7,792 bases of DNA from a bacterium (GCA_021802745.1 JAJZRK010000146.1:1-7792), one strand, 5' to 3'; shown: positions 1 to 5,874, counted from the first letter of the stretch. The notes: generated by a model from the sequence alone, not told the origin. Made by a program: numbers and translations.

Positions 1-207
1 GGACCGTCCGGCATCTGTCAGAGTCTCCAGGCTAAACTCAACGCGATAGACGCCTCCCTCACGCGCGGACAGAAATCGGCGACGGCCGGTGCGTTGGACG
101 CATTCGCGGCCGAACTCGACGCGCTTCGAGGAAAGCATATCACGGCGTCGGCGTACGCCGTGCTGTCGGTGCTGACCACGCATCTGCGCGACCAGCTGTC
201 GCCGTAG
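1..207 (+). CDS. C-terminal fragment of a protein ending in a FIMAH-like helical domain (5' end outside window)
   Basis: Frame 1 is open from the first base to a TAG at 205-207 and gives 68 residues with no start codon, so the gene begins to the left of the window. The visible part is a predicted all-helical tail: SLQAKLNAIDASLTRGQ (residues 8-24), then ALDAFAAELDALRGKHIT (31-48) and a last helix ending in DQLSP. The pattern of a KL-x2-I helix, an L-x-AF helix and a Gly-Lys turn followed by IT is what I know from FIMAH domains, usually found at the C-terminus of large secreted or surface proteins. I infer the rest of the protein is extracellular, but nothing in this window shows it. It is convergent with the minus-strand genes and probably belongs to the flanking chromosome. 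Codon use (mostly G or C at third positions) supports real coding. The FIMAH assignment is moderate. Confidence 0.7.
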   Translation, partial: GPSGICQSLQAKLNAIDASLTRGQKSATAGALDAFAAELDALRGKHITASAYAVLSVLTTHLRDQLSP

Positions 208-341
208 CGTGGTGCTCGAGAGGCTATGGCGACAGGAAGGCCACTCGTTCGATGCCTGGGTGGCTGTGCGCGACGGCAGCAGCCAAGATGACGCAGCCGG
301 CTTCGTGTGCCCCGGCACACGTCGTCCAACAAGCGTCTCCG

Positions 342-671
342 TCAGGTCTTAACGGCAAGCTCGTCGTTCGGTAGCGATTCAAAGTCCTCCTGCCCGTCAC
401 CGACCTCGCCGTGCAGCGCGCCGAACCGACGGCGCTTAGTGCTACTGCTTCAGGTCTGACAAGCCGGGTGCGCGCGGCAGACGCCGCGACAAAGGGGGCT
501 CCACCCGGCACGACGCACGTCGACCTGAGCGTGCCAGCGATTCAGCACGTCTTGGCCCGCCTCGTCTTCCAGTAACGCCCGCCGGACCCCCAGCGCGTCA
601 TCGCGTGCTCCCGATGGCAACGCCGCCATCAAGAAGCCGCCCGTCGGGCGCACTTCCGCCCGCACAGACAT
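342..671 (-). pseudogene. Broken coding-like stretch downstream of the DUF5131 gene
   Basis: Starting at an ATG 17 nt beyond the DUF5131 stop (a TTG at 680 is also possible), one minus-strand frame stays open for 73 codons, meets TGA at 450-452, then continues in the same frame to a TGA at 342-344. The first part contains an acidic helical run, ALLEDEAGQDVLNRWHAQVD. The last part reads RFGALHGEVGDGQEDFESL and looks like an ordinary C-terminus with GC-ending codons. The middle (about 430-510) reads more plausibly in another minus frame, which suggests one or two frameshifts as well as the stop. There is no convincing Shine-Dalgarno. I do not recognise the family. It may be a decayed partner gene or just GC-rich noise. 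The rest of 208-688 shows nothing I can call. Confidence 0.25.
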
Positions 672-688
672 GACCCGCAACTGTAGTA

Positions 689-1435
689 CTAGATGACCGC
701 GCGTTCACGCGGGTATTCGTCCCACGTGCGGCCATCGAGTTCACGGCCACCGGCCTTCGGGGTAAAACCGCCCCACTGCTTCCAGAAGAAGCGGATCCTC
801 CGTCGGCGACACAACGCGCGCAACCCACGCGCCCATCGGATGTCGACCGGGCGATACCCTGGTCCGCTCTCCCCACCGCCGATGATCCAGTCGATCCCGC
901 TGACGTCGAGGTCATCGAGTGGTCCGAGCAGCGGCTCCGCGGAGATGAACCGCACCGCGGCAGGGATCGCGCGCAACGCGTTGGCCCGGTGCGCCACATC
1001 CATGTTCTCAATCGACGTCCCCATCCAGATATTCGGGCTCCAGGTCAGCCGGTCGGCAAGGCGCACCGCGCGCTCCGGTCGCTTCGTCAGGAGTTGGAAC
1101 TGATGCTGGCCACACTCATTCATCACCGCGAAGACCCGCTGGATGTGCTCCAGGGAGAAGTGCGCGTGAAAGACGTCGCTCATCGAGTTGACAAAGACGC
1201 GACGGGGCTCCTTCCACTTCCGCGGCAGTTCGAGGCGATCGATCCAGAAGCGTGGAGCGAACGGATCGTCGCGATTCGCGGAGGACTCCCGCACTGGAGG
1301 CTGCTGTAGGTAGAGCTGCCGTGTGCGCCGATAGGCCACGACCTGAGCGTAGCAGTGATCGCAACCGGCGGAGATCTTCGTGCACCCCGTCATCGGGTTC
1401 CACGTTTCGTCGGTCCACTCGATCTTGGTCGGCAT
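689..1435 (-). CDS. DUF5131 family (phage Gp37/Gp68-like) three-cysteine protein
   Basis: A complete 248-residue protein, the usual length for the family. Family hallmarks appear in order: KIEWTDETWNPMTGC at residues 4-18; a cysteine cluster Cys18-x6-Cys25-x2-Cys28 ending CYA; a PVRE...DPFAPRFW linker; FVNSMSDVFH at 81-90; QLLTKRP at 114-120; WMGTSIEN at 137-144; RFISAEPLLGPLD at 162-174; DWIIGGGESGPGYRP at 182-196; and FFWKQWGG at 216-223. The cysteine arrangement recalls the iron-sulfur site of radical SAM enzymes. The family is common in phages and mobile elements, often next to the partner protein TcmP. Its reaction is unknown to me. GGAG lies about 7 nt upstream of the ATG, a weak ribosome site. 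No TcmP gene is present; the sequence on both sides is decayed. It lies about 550 nt downstream of the E1 gene in the same direction, so co-transcription with the conjugation operon is possible but not shown. Confidence 0.95.
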   Translation of the reverse strand: MPTKIEWTDETWNPMTGCTKISAGCDHCYAQVVAYRRTRQLYLQQPPVRESSANRDDPFAPRFWIDRLELPRKWKEPRRVFVNSMSDVFHAHFSLEHIQRVFAVMNECGQHQFQLLTKRPERAVRLADRLTWSPNIWMGTSIENMDVAHRANALRAIPAAVRFISAEPLLGPLDDLDVSGIDWIIGGGESGPGYRPVDIRWARGLRALCRRRRIRFFWKQWGGFTPKAGGRELDGRTWDEYPRERAVI

Positions 1436-1985
1436 CGAGCGCTCCGGCTCAGGGTGATATTGCCAAGAATGGCAGCACGGCTCGACCGCCGCAACCGCAA
1501 CGCGGACTGGGGGACCAACGCCAGGTTCCCATCACTCGACTGAGATCACCGGGCGTCCGTTCTGCCAGCGAAGCGATAGGGCCTACCTTCGTGCAGATCA
1601 GGCCGACGTGCCGACGAGGATCGCCCCTACGAAGACGAACTGGCCGTGAGGTGGACGGATGGCGACACGATCCGAGTCTTCCTCTCGCTGCGGCCACAAC
1701 ACATCGTTCGCCGAACGCGCTGACGACGGCGTCGCGACCACCTGACCATCGTGCCCCTCCCAACTACGCTTGCGTCCGACGTTGTAGCGCAGCGCTGCTC
1801 GGCGGCGATCGATCGCCTCGAATCTCCGCAACGCGCTGGCAAATCCCGAGCACAAGCTCAGGATACTTCGCGAACGCCGAGAACGGCACCGCATGCACGC
1901 CTTTCGAGCCAAGCTGCTACCGTCGCTCCTCAATATCGTTCGCGTGGGTCTACCAGGTTCGTTGCAGACGCGCCGACGGTACACC
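1436..1985 (-). pseudogene. Decayed spacer between the E1-like and DUF5131 genes, with frame-broken coding-like fragments
   Basis: No intact gene fills these 550 bases. On the minus strand, protein-like stretches occur in different frames one after another. A 44-codon stretch ending at the TAG at 1764-1766 reads VHAVPFSAFAKYPELVLGIC. A stretch ending at the TGA at 1598-1600 contains GRKRSWEGHDGQVV and, near its end, GQFVFVGAILVGTSA. Both use the GC-ending codons of neighbouring genes, while the same frames elsewhere in this stretch give Arg/Ser/Cys-rich noise. This is what one gene broken by frameshifts would look like, or two small genes whose starts I cannot find. A perfect 14-bp palindrome, GGCGATCGATCGCC, sits at 1804-1817. 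I do not recognise the product. There is no clear terminator after the E1 stop at 1986-1988. Confidence 0.35.
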
Positions 1986-3356
1986 TTAGACCCGCGGCGT
2001 GAACTCGATCGGCGCGGCCGCGGCGATCGCGACTCGCGGCGGCAGTCCACGCGCGAGATCACGCAAACGCGCGCTGATTGTACTCAGCGGCCGCGCCCCA
2101 GATAGTCGGCGCAGGATTTCGGCGACGGCGAGCGCCGCCGCCGCTGTGCCCACGTAGGGAACGCCAGTAGAGGTTTGTGCGAAGCGCACCATGCCGCACG
2201 CATCGAGCCCGTTGGCGTCGCCGACGGCGCGTACCGCCTCGCTCTGGACGGCTGCGGCCGTCTTCGCCGCCATGCGCGCTGCAGCGGTGTCCCATTGCTT
2301 CGTGACCGCGGGTCGGAATGGCGCCACCTGAAGGACGATGTCGTCAAAGTCGCTCGCCGTCGGTCCCAGTCCAACGTCGATATGCGTGAGACCCGAGCGC
2401 GCAGTCGCCGTCGTGCGCGCGATCTCGGCGCGTACGGCACCAGAGTCCACACCGACCAGCAGTACGCTCGGATCGTCCGGCTGGATGGCCGCGCCAGGGA
2501 CGAACCACCGCTCAACCAGCCGTGTGCGGAAGCCGCGCGCGGCGAGCCATTGATCGGCAACGCGCGTCTTCTGCTGACCGATCGAGGCGCCCTCGACCAA
2601 CAGTCCGGTACTGTGGTTTTCTTCGCCTACGGCATCCCAGTCCTGCAACATGATTTCGACGTCCGCGGGCGCGGCATATTCGAGGGACGCCAGCGACCAG
2701 AGGAACGCTTGGCCCAAGTGGCCGAGACCGACAAGCCAGATCTTCGATGGCAAGTATTTGATATCCGGCCCGATCGAGGCATCTCGCACGTCCGCCGTCG
2801 GATCGAGGTCCCACAGCGAGAGCCCGGTCTGTCGCCGGCCTGCGTCATCGTGCAACTGCAAACTCCATGCGAAGACTTCCGACAGCGCGAGCGCGCCCCC
2901 GAGTACGCCGGCCAGCGGCAACGCGGGGCCGCCGTCCAACATCGGGATCTCGTCGAAGGGACTCACCACGGTCTTCCATCCCTCAATTTCCACGCGAGTC
3001 GCGAGCGGAAGGTGTTTCGGAGGCAACGTGGGGGTGCCGAGGACGATGGCGGGCACGTCGGAGACCGGCTCGTGAACGATCTCGCCTCCAGCCGCCCGGA
3101 TCGCATCGGCGAACTCGGCCAGAGTCGACAATCGCGTCCGCGTCGCTCCCGAGCTCATCCCGGACACGAAGACGCCACCAGCGAATGTTCGCTTCCCGGC
3201 ATTCACGATCGTCAACGCCGCGGCTTGCAGCGCGGCAGACGAGATCGCCGCGGGACCGAGGATCACTTGAACGCGGAGCGCGCGGAGCCGCTCCGTGGCT
3301 TTCTCGATGTTCCGCTCGCCCATGCGCGCCATGACCACGCGGGCGGCTCGGTGCAT
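1986..3356 (-). CDS. bilD: E1-like ubiquitin-activating enzyme (ThiF-fold adenylyltransferase), BilD-like
   Basis: This 456-residue protein has two halves. Residues 1 to about 190 look like an N-terminal domain without a nucleotide-binding loop, compatible with the inactive adenylation domain described for bacterial E1s of ubiquitin-like operons. Residues 205-440 form the active ThiF-type domain: glycine loop GLGHLGQ at 210-216 after a hydrophobic strand, acidic QDWD at 238-241, EENHSTGLL at 245-253 with the family Asn247, and Lys263. An Ala-rich helical segment (about 355-385) leads to Cys387 in DACGMV, followed by GVPYVGTAAAALAVAEILRR. Cys387 is the only cysteine in the protein and so the only candidate thioester site. 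Expected role: ATP-dependent adenylation of the ubiquitin-like protein, thioester formation, and transfer to the E2. It is the last gene of the operon, 20 nt after the isopeptidase stop. The ATG at 3356 has no good Shine-Dalgarno, so translation may rely on coupling. The family is clear; the symbol follows published BIL naming and is less certain. Confidence 0.92.
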   Translation of the reverse strand: MHRAARVVMARMGERNIEKATERLRALRVQVILGPAAISSAALQAAALTIVNAGKRTFAGGVFVSGMSSGATRTRLSTLAEFADAIRAAGGEIVHEPVSDVPAIVLGTPTLPPKHLPLATRVEIEGWKTVVSPFDEIPMLDGGPALPLAGVLGGALALSEVFAWSLQLHDDAGRRQTGLSLWDLDPTADVRDASIGPDIKYLPSKIWLVGLGHLGQAFLWSLASLEYAAPADVEIMLQDWDAVGEENHSTGLLVEGASIGQQKTRVADQWLAARGFRTRLVERWFVPGAAIQPDDPSVLLVGVDSGAVRAEIARTTATARSGLTHIDVGLGPTASDFDDIVLQVAPFRPAVTKQWDTAAARMAAKTAAAVQSEAVRAVGDANGLDACGMVRFAQTSTGVPYVGTAAAALAVAEILRRLSGARPLSTISARLRDLARGLPPRVAIAAAAPIEFTPRV

Positions 3357-3376
3357 GGTCTGGATCGGATCGCCGG

Positions 3377-3895
3377 TCAGAGGAACGTCCGGAGAAAGAA
3401 GCGTGAGACGGTGGTGCCGCTATGATCTCGCCATTGCTTGCCGCCGAGATATTCATACAGGCCGATTTCGGTGTCGGCACACGGTGCCTGCGCGTAGCGC
3501 GGGAGAATCAACGCCAGGTGCCCCCGCTCCACAATCATGGGGTGGTCGCGGTCCACGCGGCTCTGCCACGCCCGACCGGGGTGGGTATGGACGTCAGCCA
3601 CCACGGCCAAGTTCCTCGCACGGCAGATTCGCCACAGCGGGCCGTACGCATGGCGCGGGAAGACGATGTCGCCGTGCGCGAGCGCGTCGGGCGCGAGGTC
3701 GTCGTAATAGACGACGTCGAGGACCTCGCGCCGAACTCCCCAGCGACGGCCCAGCAAGAACGCGCCGCTTTCTCGTACCGCATCACTGCGACGCGCGAGC
3801 TCCGCGACGATCGAGGTCCATCGGCGGCGGTGGCACCGCAGGCCATGCTCAGGCGCCAGCCATGCCAGTGTACGCGCTCGCAGTGAGGAGACCAT
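3377..3895 (-). CDS. bilC: JAB/JAMM-domain deubiquitinase-like metallopeptidase, BilC-like
   Basis: A 172-residue protein that is essentially one JAB/MPN domain. The zinc-site residues of the JAMM motif are all visible: Glu42 in RESGAFLLGRR, then DVHTHPGRAWQSRVD at 101-115 giving His103, His105, Ser112 and Asp115. The spacing between the second His and Ser is six residues, one shorter than in eukaryotic JAMM proteins, a form I recall from bacterial operonic JABs. After the motif come RDHPMI and a C-terminal strand region. Expected role: cleaving isopeptide bonds formed by the ubiquitin-like protein, or trimming its C-terminus. The start is placed at the ATG at 3895 because no other ATG, GTG or TTG occurs in frame before Glu42. 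This makes a 47-nt overlap with the E2-like gene, so translation is probably coupled to it. The longer open frame upstream runs through the E2 gene and is not coding. Alternative roles for JAB proteins (such as RadC) do not fit the gene context. Confidence 0.9.
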   Translation of the reverse strand: MVSSLRARTLAWLAPEHGLRCHRRRWTSIVAELARRSDAVRESGAFLLGRRWGVRREVLDVVYYDDLAPDALAHGDIVFPRHAYGPLWRICRARNLAVVADVHTHPGRAWQSRVDRDHPMIVERGHLALILPRYAQAPCADTEIGLYEYLGGKQWRDHSGTTVSRFFLRTFL

Positions 3896-4370
3896 GGAGA
3901 TCCGTGAGATACATGGTGATGGTGAACGTGCGATTCCACGCGGTGGCCGGATGCTTCGCGGGCCAGTCGGCGTGATCTTGCAGCGCCACGCGATCGAATG
4001 GCGTGTAGAGGTACCGGCCGTCCTTCCAATCGGTTCGGAACACGAGGCCGACGCGATCGCGTCCAGTGGGACGCAGCGGCTGCGCAAGGCGCTGATCGAG
4101 CGTGGAGTCCCACACGACCGCTTCCGGTGCCTGTGTCGGATAGCCGCTGCATTCGAACCGAAACGTATATTCGGCAGGCGCGCCGGTCCGCGCCGCCGCG
4201 GTGACGGCGATGTCGACGGACGGAAATGCCCATCGCGTCTCCCGCCACCAGCCACGGTCCACCCCGAACTGAAAGGCGTCCGCGTGCAGGTGCGCGTGTA
4301 GCATCCGCGCGGCTGGCGAGAGATCGGCGGCTGCGATCTCGCCACGCGTCGCGATCGTCGTGCTGGTCAT
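3849..4370 (-). CDS. bilB: E2-like (UBC-fold) conjugating protein, BilB-like, with atypical active site
   Basis: A 173-residue protein placed between a ubiquitin-like gene and a JAB gene. The UBC-type core is recognisable: a strand EYTFRFEC (67-74), the flap-like GYPTQAPEAVVW (76-87), a strand VGLVFRTDW (107-115), GRYLYTPFDRVALQDHADW (118-136), a second Trp-flanked segment KHPATAWNR (139-147), and the C-terminal helix TITMYLTDLHGLL (150-162). This matches operonic prokaryotic E2-like families. The only cysteine is Cys74, just before the YP turn, not after the flap where E2 enzymes carry it. From memory, relatives have a PCDR-type motif where this protein has PFDR (Phe125, codon TTC). Catalytic activity is therefore uncertain. 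The start codon overlaps the upstream stop as ATGA, so it is translationally coupled to the ubiquitin-like gene, and it overlaps the JAB gene by 47 nt. Fold and context are convincing; enzyme activity is not. Confidence 0.78.
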   Translation of the reverse strand: MTSTTIATRGEIAAADLSPAARMLHAHLHADAFQFGVDRGWWRETRWAFPSVDIAVTAAARTGAPAEYTFRFECSGYPTQAPEAVVWDSTLDQRLAQPLRPTGRDRVGLVFRTDWKDGRYLYTPFDRVALQDHADWPAKHPATAWNRTFTITMYLTDLHGLLTASAYTGMAGA

Positions 4371-4903
4371 CCTTGATGTCGGTCGTGCGAGACGAGATCC
4401 AGCGCAAGATCACAGCGGCGATCTCGCGTCAGCGTTCCGATATGCACGTGTGGCTCCAGCGGGGCGGTCGCCCCCGGCAGCTCGAGCGCCAGCTCGTGGG
4501 CGTCGGCCTCGAGGTTGAACTGCTCCGGGGCGATGCACCACTTGAACACGCGTTCGACCGTGCTCGCCGGCGAAAACTCACGTTCCACGGTGGCGTTGTT
4601 GTAGGTGATCGTCACCTGGAGGCGATGACACCGATGCAGGTGAACCCGACCGCGGCGGCGCTCGCGCAGCAGCTCGCGGACGTGGCTCGACGTGACGATG
4701 TGTTCATCCGCATCTTCGACCGTGACCGAGAGCGCCAACAACTCCGGCCGGCCGGACTGGCGAGCCAGCGCCTCAAGCACGGCCGCTATGGTCATTTCCG
4801 GGTCGTATTCAACCGAGAGGGCGGCCGCTTCTCCTTCAACGGTGACCGAGAGCACATCACGCGTCATCGCACCGGTATTGGCGCTCAATTCATGGTCCGA
4901 CAT
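4367..4903 (-). CDS. bilA: Tandem ubiquitin-like (beta-grasp) modifier, BilA-like
   Basis: A 178-residue protein made of two apparent beta-grasp repeats, like ISG15 or BilA. Unit 1 spans about 17-93: strand pair LSVTVEGEAAALSVEYDP, helix MTIAAVLEALARQ, later strands ALSVTVEDADEHIV. Unit 2 spans about 96-171: LQVTITYNNATVEREFSP, helix STVERVFKWCI, then HELALELPG and PHVHIGTL. The second unit resembles small bacterial ubiquitin-like families such as DUF2604. The chain ends DRHQG, so the last residue is already Gly178. Lys121 is the only lysine, limiting self-conjugation to that residue and the N-terminus. Expected role: the modifier attached to target proteins by the downstream E1/E2. The ATG at 4903 follows a strong Shine-Dalgarno (AAGGAG, about 6 nt upstream), stronger than any other in the operon, fitting a highly produced modifier. 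First gene of the operon, with a promoter-like TTGACA/TATAAG upstream. Two beta-grasp units are inferred from strand/helix patterns, not alignment. Confidence 0.82.
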   Translation of the reverse strand: MSDHELSANTGAMTRDVLSVTVEGEAAALSVEYDPEMTIAAVLEALARQSGRPELLALSVTVEDADEHIVTSSHVRELLRERRRGRVHLHRCHRLQVTITYNNATVEREFSPASTVERVFKWCIAPEQFNLEADAHELALELPGATAPLEPHVHIGTLTRDRRCDLALDLVSHDRHQG

Positions 4904-4944
4904 GGGATCTCCTTCCTCATAGGTGTCACTGCCATTGTATGGAA

Positions 4945-4971
4945 CTTATAGCTAATTTATGTGTATGTCAA
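4945..4971 (-). promoter_or_regulatory. Putative sigma70-type promoter for the ubiquitin-like operon
   Basis: Read on the minus strand, a perfect -35 TTGACA (4966-4971) is followed after 15 nt by TATAAG (4945-4950), five of six matches to the -10 consensus. The spacer is shorter than the ideal 17, so it may be a weak promoter or one dependent on an activator or derepression. It ends about 40 nt upstream of the start codon, leaving a short leader with the Shine-Dalgarno. The region is visibly AT-rich compared with everything around it. Confidence 0.5.
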
Positions 4972-5002
4972 GTGGAGATAATGGCTATTCCATATTGACA
5001 TA
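4964..5002. repeat. Inverted repeat TATGTCAA / TTGACATA spanning the divergent -35 elements; possible shared operator
   Basis: TATGTCAA at 4964-4971 and TTGACATA at 4995-5002 are exact reverse complements separated by 23 bases. Each arm contains a TTGACA pointing away from the centre, one for each operon. A further TTGACA at 5011-5016 repeats the right arm 16 bases downstream in direct orientation. The spacer holds an imperfect palindrome, GGAGATAATGGCTATTCC (4974-4991). Small RHH and XRE proteins bind such short repeats, and both kinds are encoded just downstream, so this is a natural operator candidate. It could also simply be two back-to-back -35 boxes. Confidence 0.5.
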
Positions 5003-5023
5003 ATCAGTAATTGACAGTACTTT
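4995..5023 (+). promoter_or_regulatory. Putative promoter for the RHH-GNAT-XRE-peptidase operon
   Basis: TTGACA at 4995-5000 is followed with a 17-nt spacer by TACTTT (5018-5023), a poor -10 match (three of six). A CATAAT at 4999-5004 matches the -10 consensus better but has no good -35 in place. The exact promoter is therefore unclear, though transcription of the plus operon must start in this short AT-rich gap. GGAGG at 5033-5037 sits 7 nt before the ATG of the first gene. Confidence 0.35.
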
Positions 5024-5044
5024 TTCTTGCCTGGAGGATGACCA

Positions 5045-5257
5045 ATGGCCGAAAAGCGCACCATGACGCTGAACCTCACTGAGACCGAAATGAGCGTTGT
5101 GGAGGAACTCGCCCAACAGAAGGACCTCACCAAGACGGCGCTCCTTCGCCAAGCCCTGCGCCTCTACCAAATGGTGGACGTGCGGCGGTCTCGAGGGGAC
5201 AAACTGCTCTTCGAGAATGACGAGACCAAGGAAAAGGCTGAGCTGATGCTGCTGTGA
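5045..5257 (+). CDS. Ribbon-helix-helix (CopG/Arc-type) small regulator or antitoxin-like protein
   Basis: A 70-residue protein with the RHH pattern: a strand RTMTLNLTETEM (5-16), helix 1 VVEELAQQKDL (18-28), a turn and helix 2 TKTALLRQALRLYQMV (29-44), then a charged tail ending EKAELMLL. The strand supplies the residues that enter the DNA groove in this fold, with alternating Thr and Asn. The tail is where RHH antitoxins usually contact a partner. A strong Shine-Dalgarno GGAGG lies 7 nt upstream. Its TGA overlaps the GTG of the GNAT gene (GTGA), so the two are translated together. I recall very similar small RHH proteins next to this type of GNAT in other bacteria. Likely a DNA-binding autorepressor of this operon and, by position, possibly of the divergent ubiquitin-like operon too. 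Whether it neutralises the GNAT as an antitoxin is not shown. Confidence 0.85.
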   Translation: MAEKRTMTLNLTETEMSVVEELAQQKDLTKTALLRQALRLYQMVDVRRSRGDKLLFENDETKEKAELMLL

Positions 5258-5874
5258 GCTCGAGCGGCACGTCCATTTGGCTCGGCTCTTCCAGCGGAAC
5301 GCTCGTACCGGCGACGCTGGTCAGCGGACTCGCGGAACGTCATCTCACCCATTGGCACGAGCACTGGCGGCCGGCGCGCGACGCCGCGCTCGCCAAGCGC
5401 CGGGCCGCGCATGCCAAGCCGCCCGAACACGCGCACTGGAACTGGGAAGTGCTGCTTCGCAATCGTAGCGGATTGCTCGCGTATGCGGGCTACGCCGTCG
5501 AATGCGACGACATGACGCAGGGCCTTATTCTCCTTGACCTGACGGGCACCGCGCGCCTGCCATCGCAAGTCGGCAAGCCGCTCGTGCTCGTCGAGTATCT
5601 CGAGACCGCGCCGTGGAACAATCCTGACTTCCAACAGCCCAAACGCTTTGGCGGCGTGGGAACGCACTTGATGCGGGCGGCCTTCGAACGGAGCATTGAC
5701 GAAGGGTTTCGTGGTCGCATTGGACTGAAGTCGCTGCCACAGGCCGAGGAGTTTTATCGCGACAGATGCCGCATTACCGATCTCGGACCGGATCCGACGG
5801 AGCCTCACATGCGCTACTTCGAGGCGACGGAAGTCCAAGCGCTCACGTTCTGTAACGCTGGGAGGACACCATGA
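5254..5874 (+). CDS. GNAT-family N-acetyltransferase
   Basis: A 206-residue protein started by a GTG that overlaps the RHH stop by four bases. Central features fit GNAT: strands LLAYAGYAVECDD (74-86) and GLILLDLTG (90-98), LVEYLETAPWN (112-122), the acetyl-CoA pyrophosphate loop RFGGVGTHLMRAA (131-143) with Gly133, Gly134 and Gly136, then RIGLKSLPQAEEFYRD (155-170) with the late Tyr168, and a final MRYFEAT strand. Expected reaction: transfer of an acetyl group from acetyl-CoA to an amine; the substrate is unknown. RHH plus GNAT recalls acetylating toxins with RHH antitoxins (AtaRT, TacAT), but this protein is longer than those toxins (usually about 160-175 residues) and has an extra basic N-terminal segment with many His and Trp residues, so a regulatory or modification role is equally possible. 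The next gene overlaps its stop (ATGA). Confidence 0.85.
   Translation: MSSSGTSIWLGSSSGTLVPATLVSGLAERHLTHWHEHWRPARDAALAKRRAAHAKPPEHAHWNWEVLLRNRSGLLAYAGYAVECDDMTQGLILLDLTGTARLPSQVGKPLVLVEYLETAPWNNPDFQQPKRFGGVGTHLMRAAFERSIDEGFRGRIGLKSLPQAEEFYRDRCRITDLGPDPTEPHMRYFEATEVQALTFCNAGRTP

Noticed and set aside
1440..1560. RCGCGGRAVLPFLAISP, resembling the CxCGCG zinc motif of DUF6527 proteins that accompany some E1 operons
   Set aside because: The expected N-terminal strand and the Trp and HYW regions are absent and it ends at once with a stop. The match is short enough to be chance.
1252..1989. A 245-codon plus-strand open frame across DUF5131 and the decayed spacer
   Set aside because: It overlaps DUF5131 on the other strand, is Arg/Ser/Pro-rich, has no ribosome site and shows no motif.
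2175..3425. A 416-codon plus-strand open frame opposite the E1 gene
   Set aside because: It is the mirror of a well-supported E1 with clear motifs. Its product is Arg/Gly-rich with no recognisable domain, as expected for antisense frames in GC-rich DNA.
3896..4345. Upstream extension of the JAB reading frame by about 150 codons
   Set aside because: That part lies inside the E2-like gene in another frame, and its product is low-complexity Arg/Pro/Ser.
5045..5874. Calling the RHH-GNAT pair a proven toxin-antitoxin system
   Set aside because: The pair fits by layout, but the GNAT is longer than known acetylating toxins and the operon continues into a repressor/peptidase pair, so toxicity is unproven.
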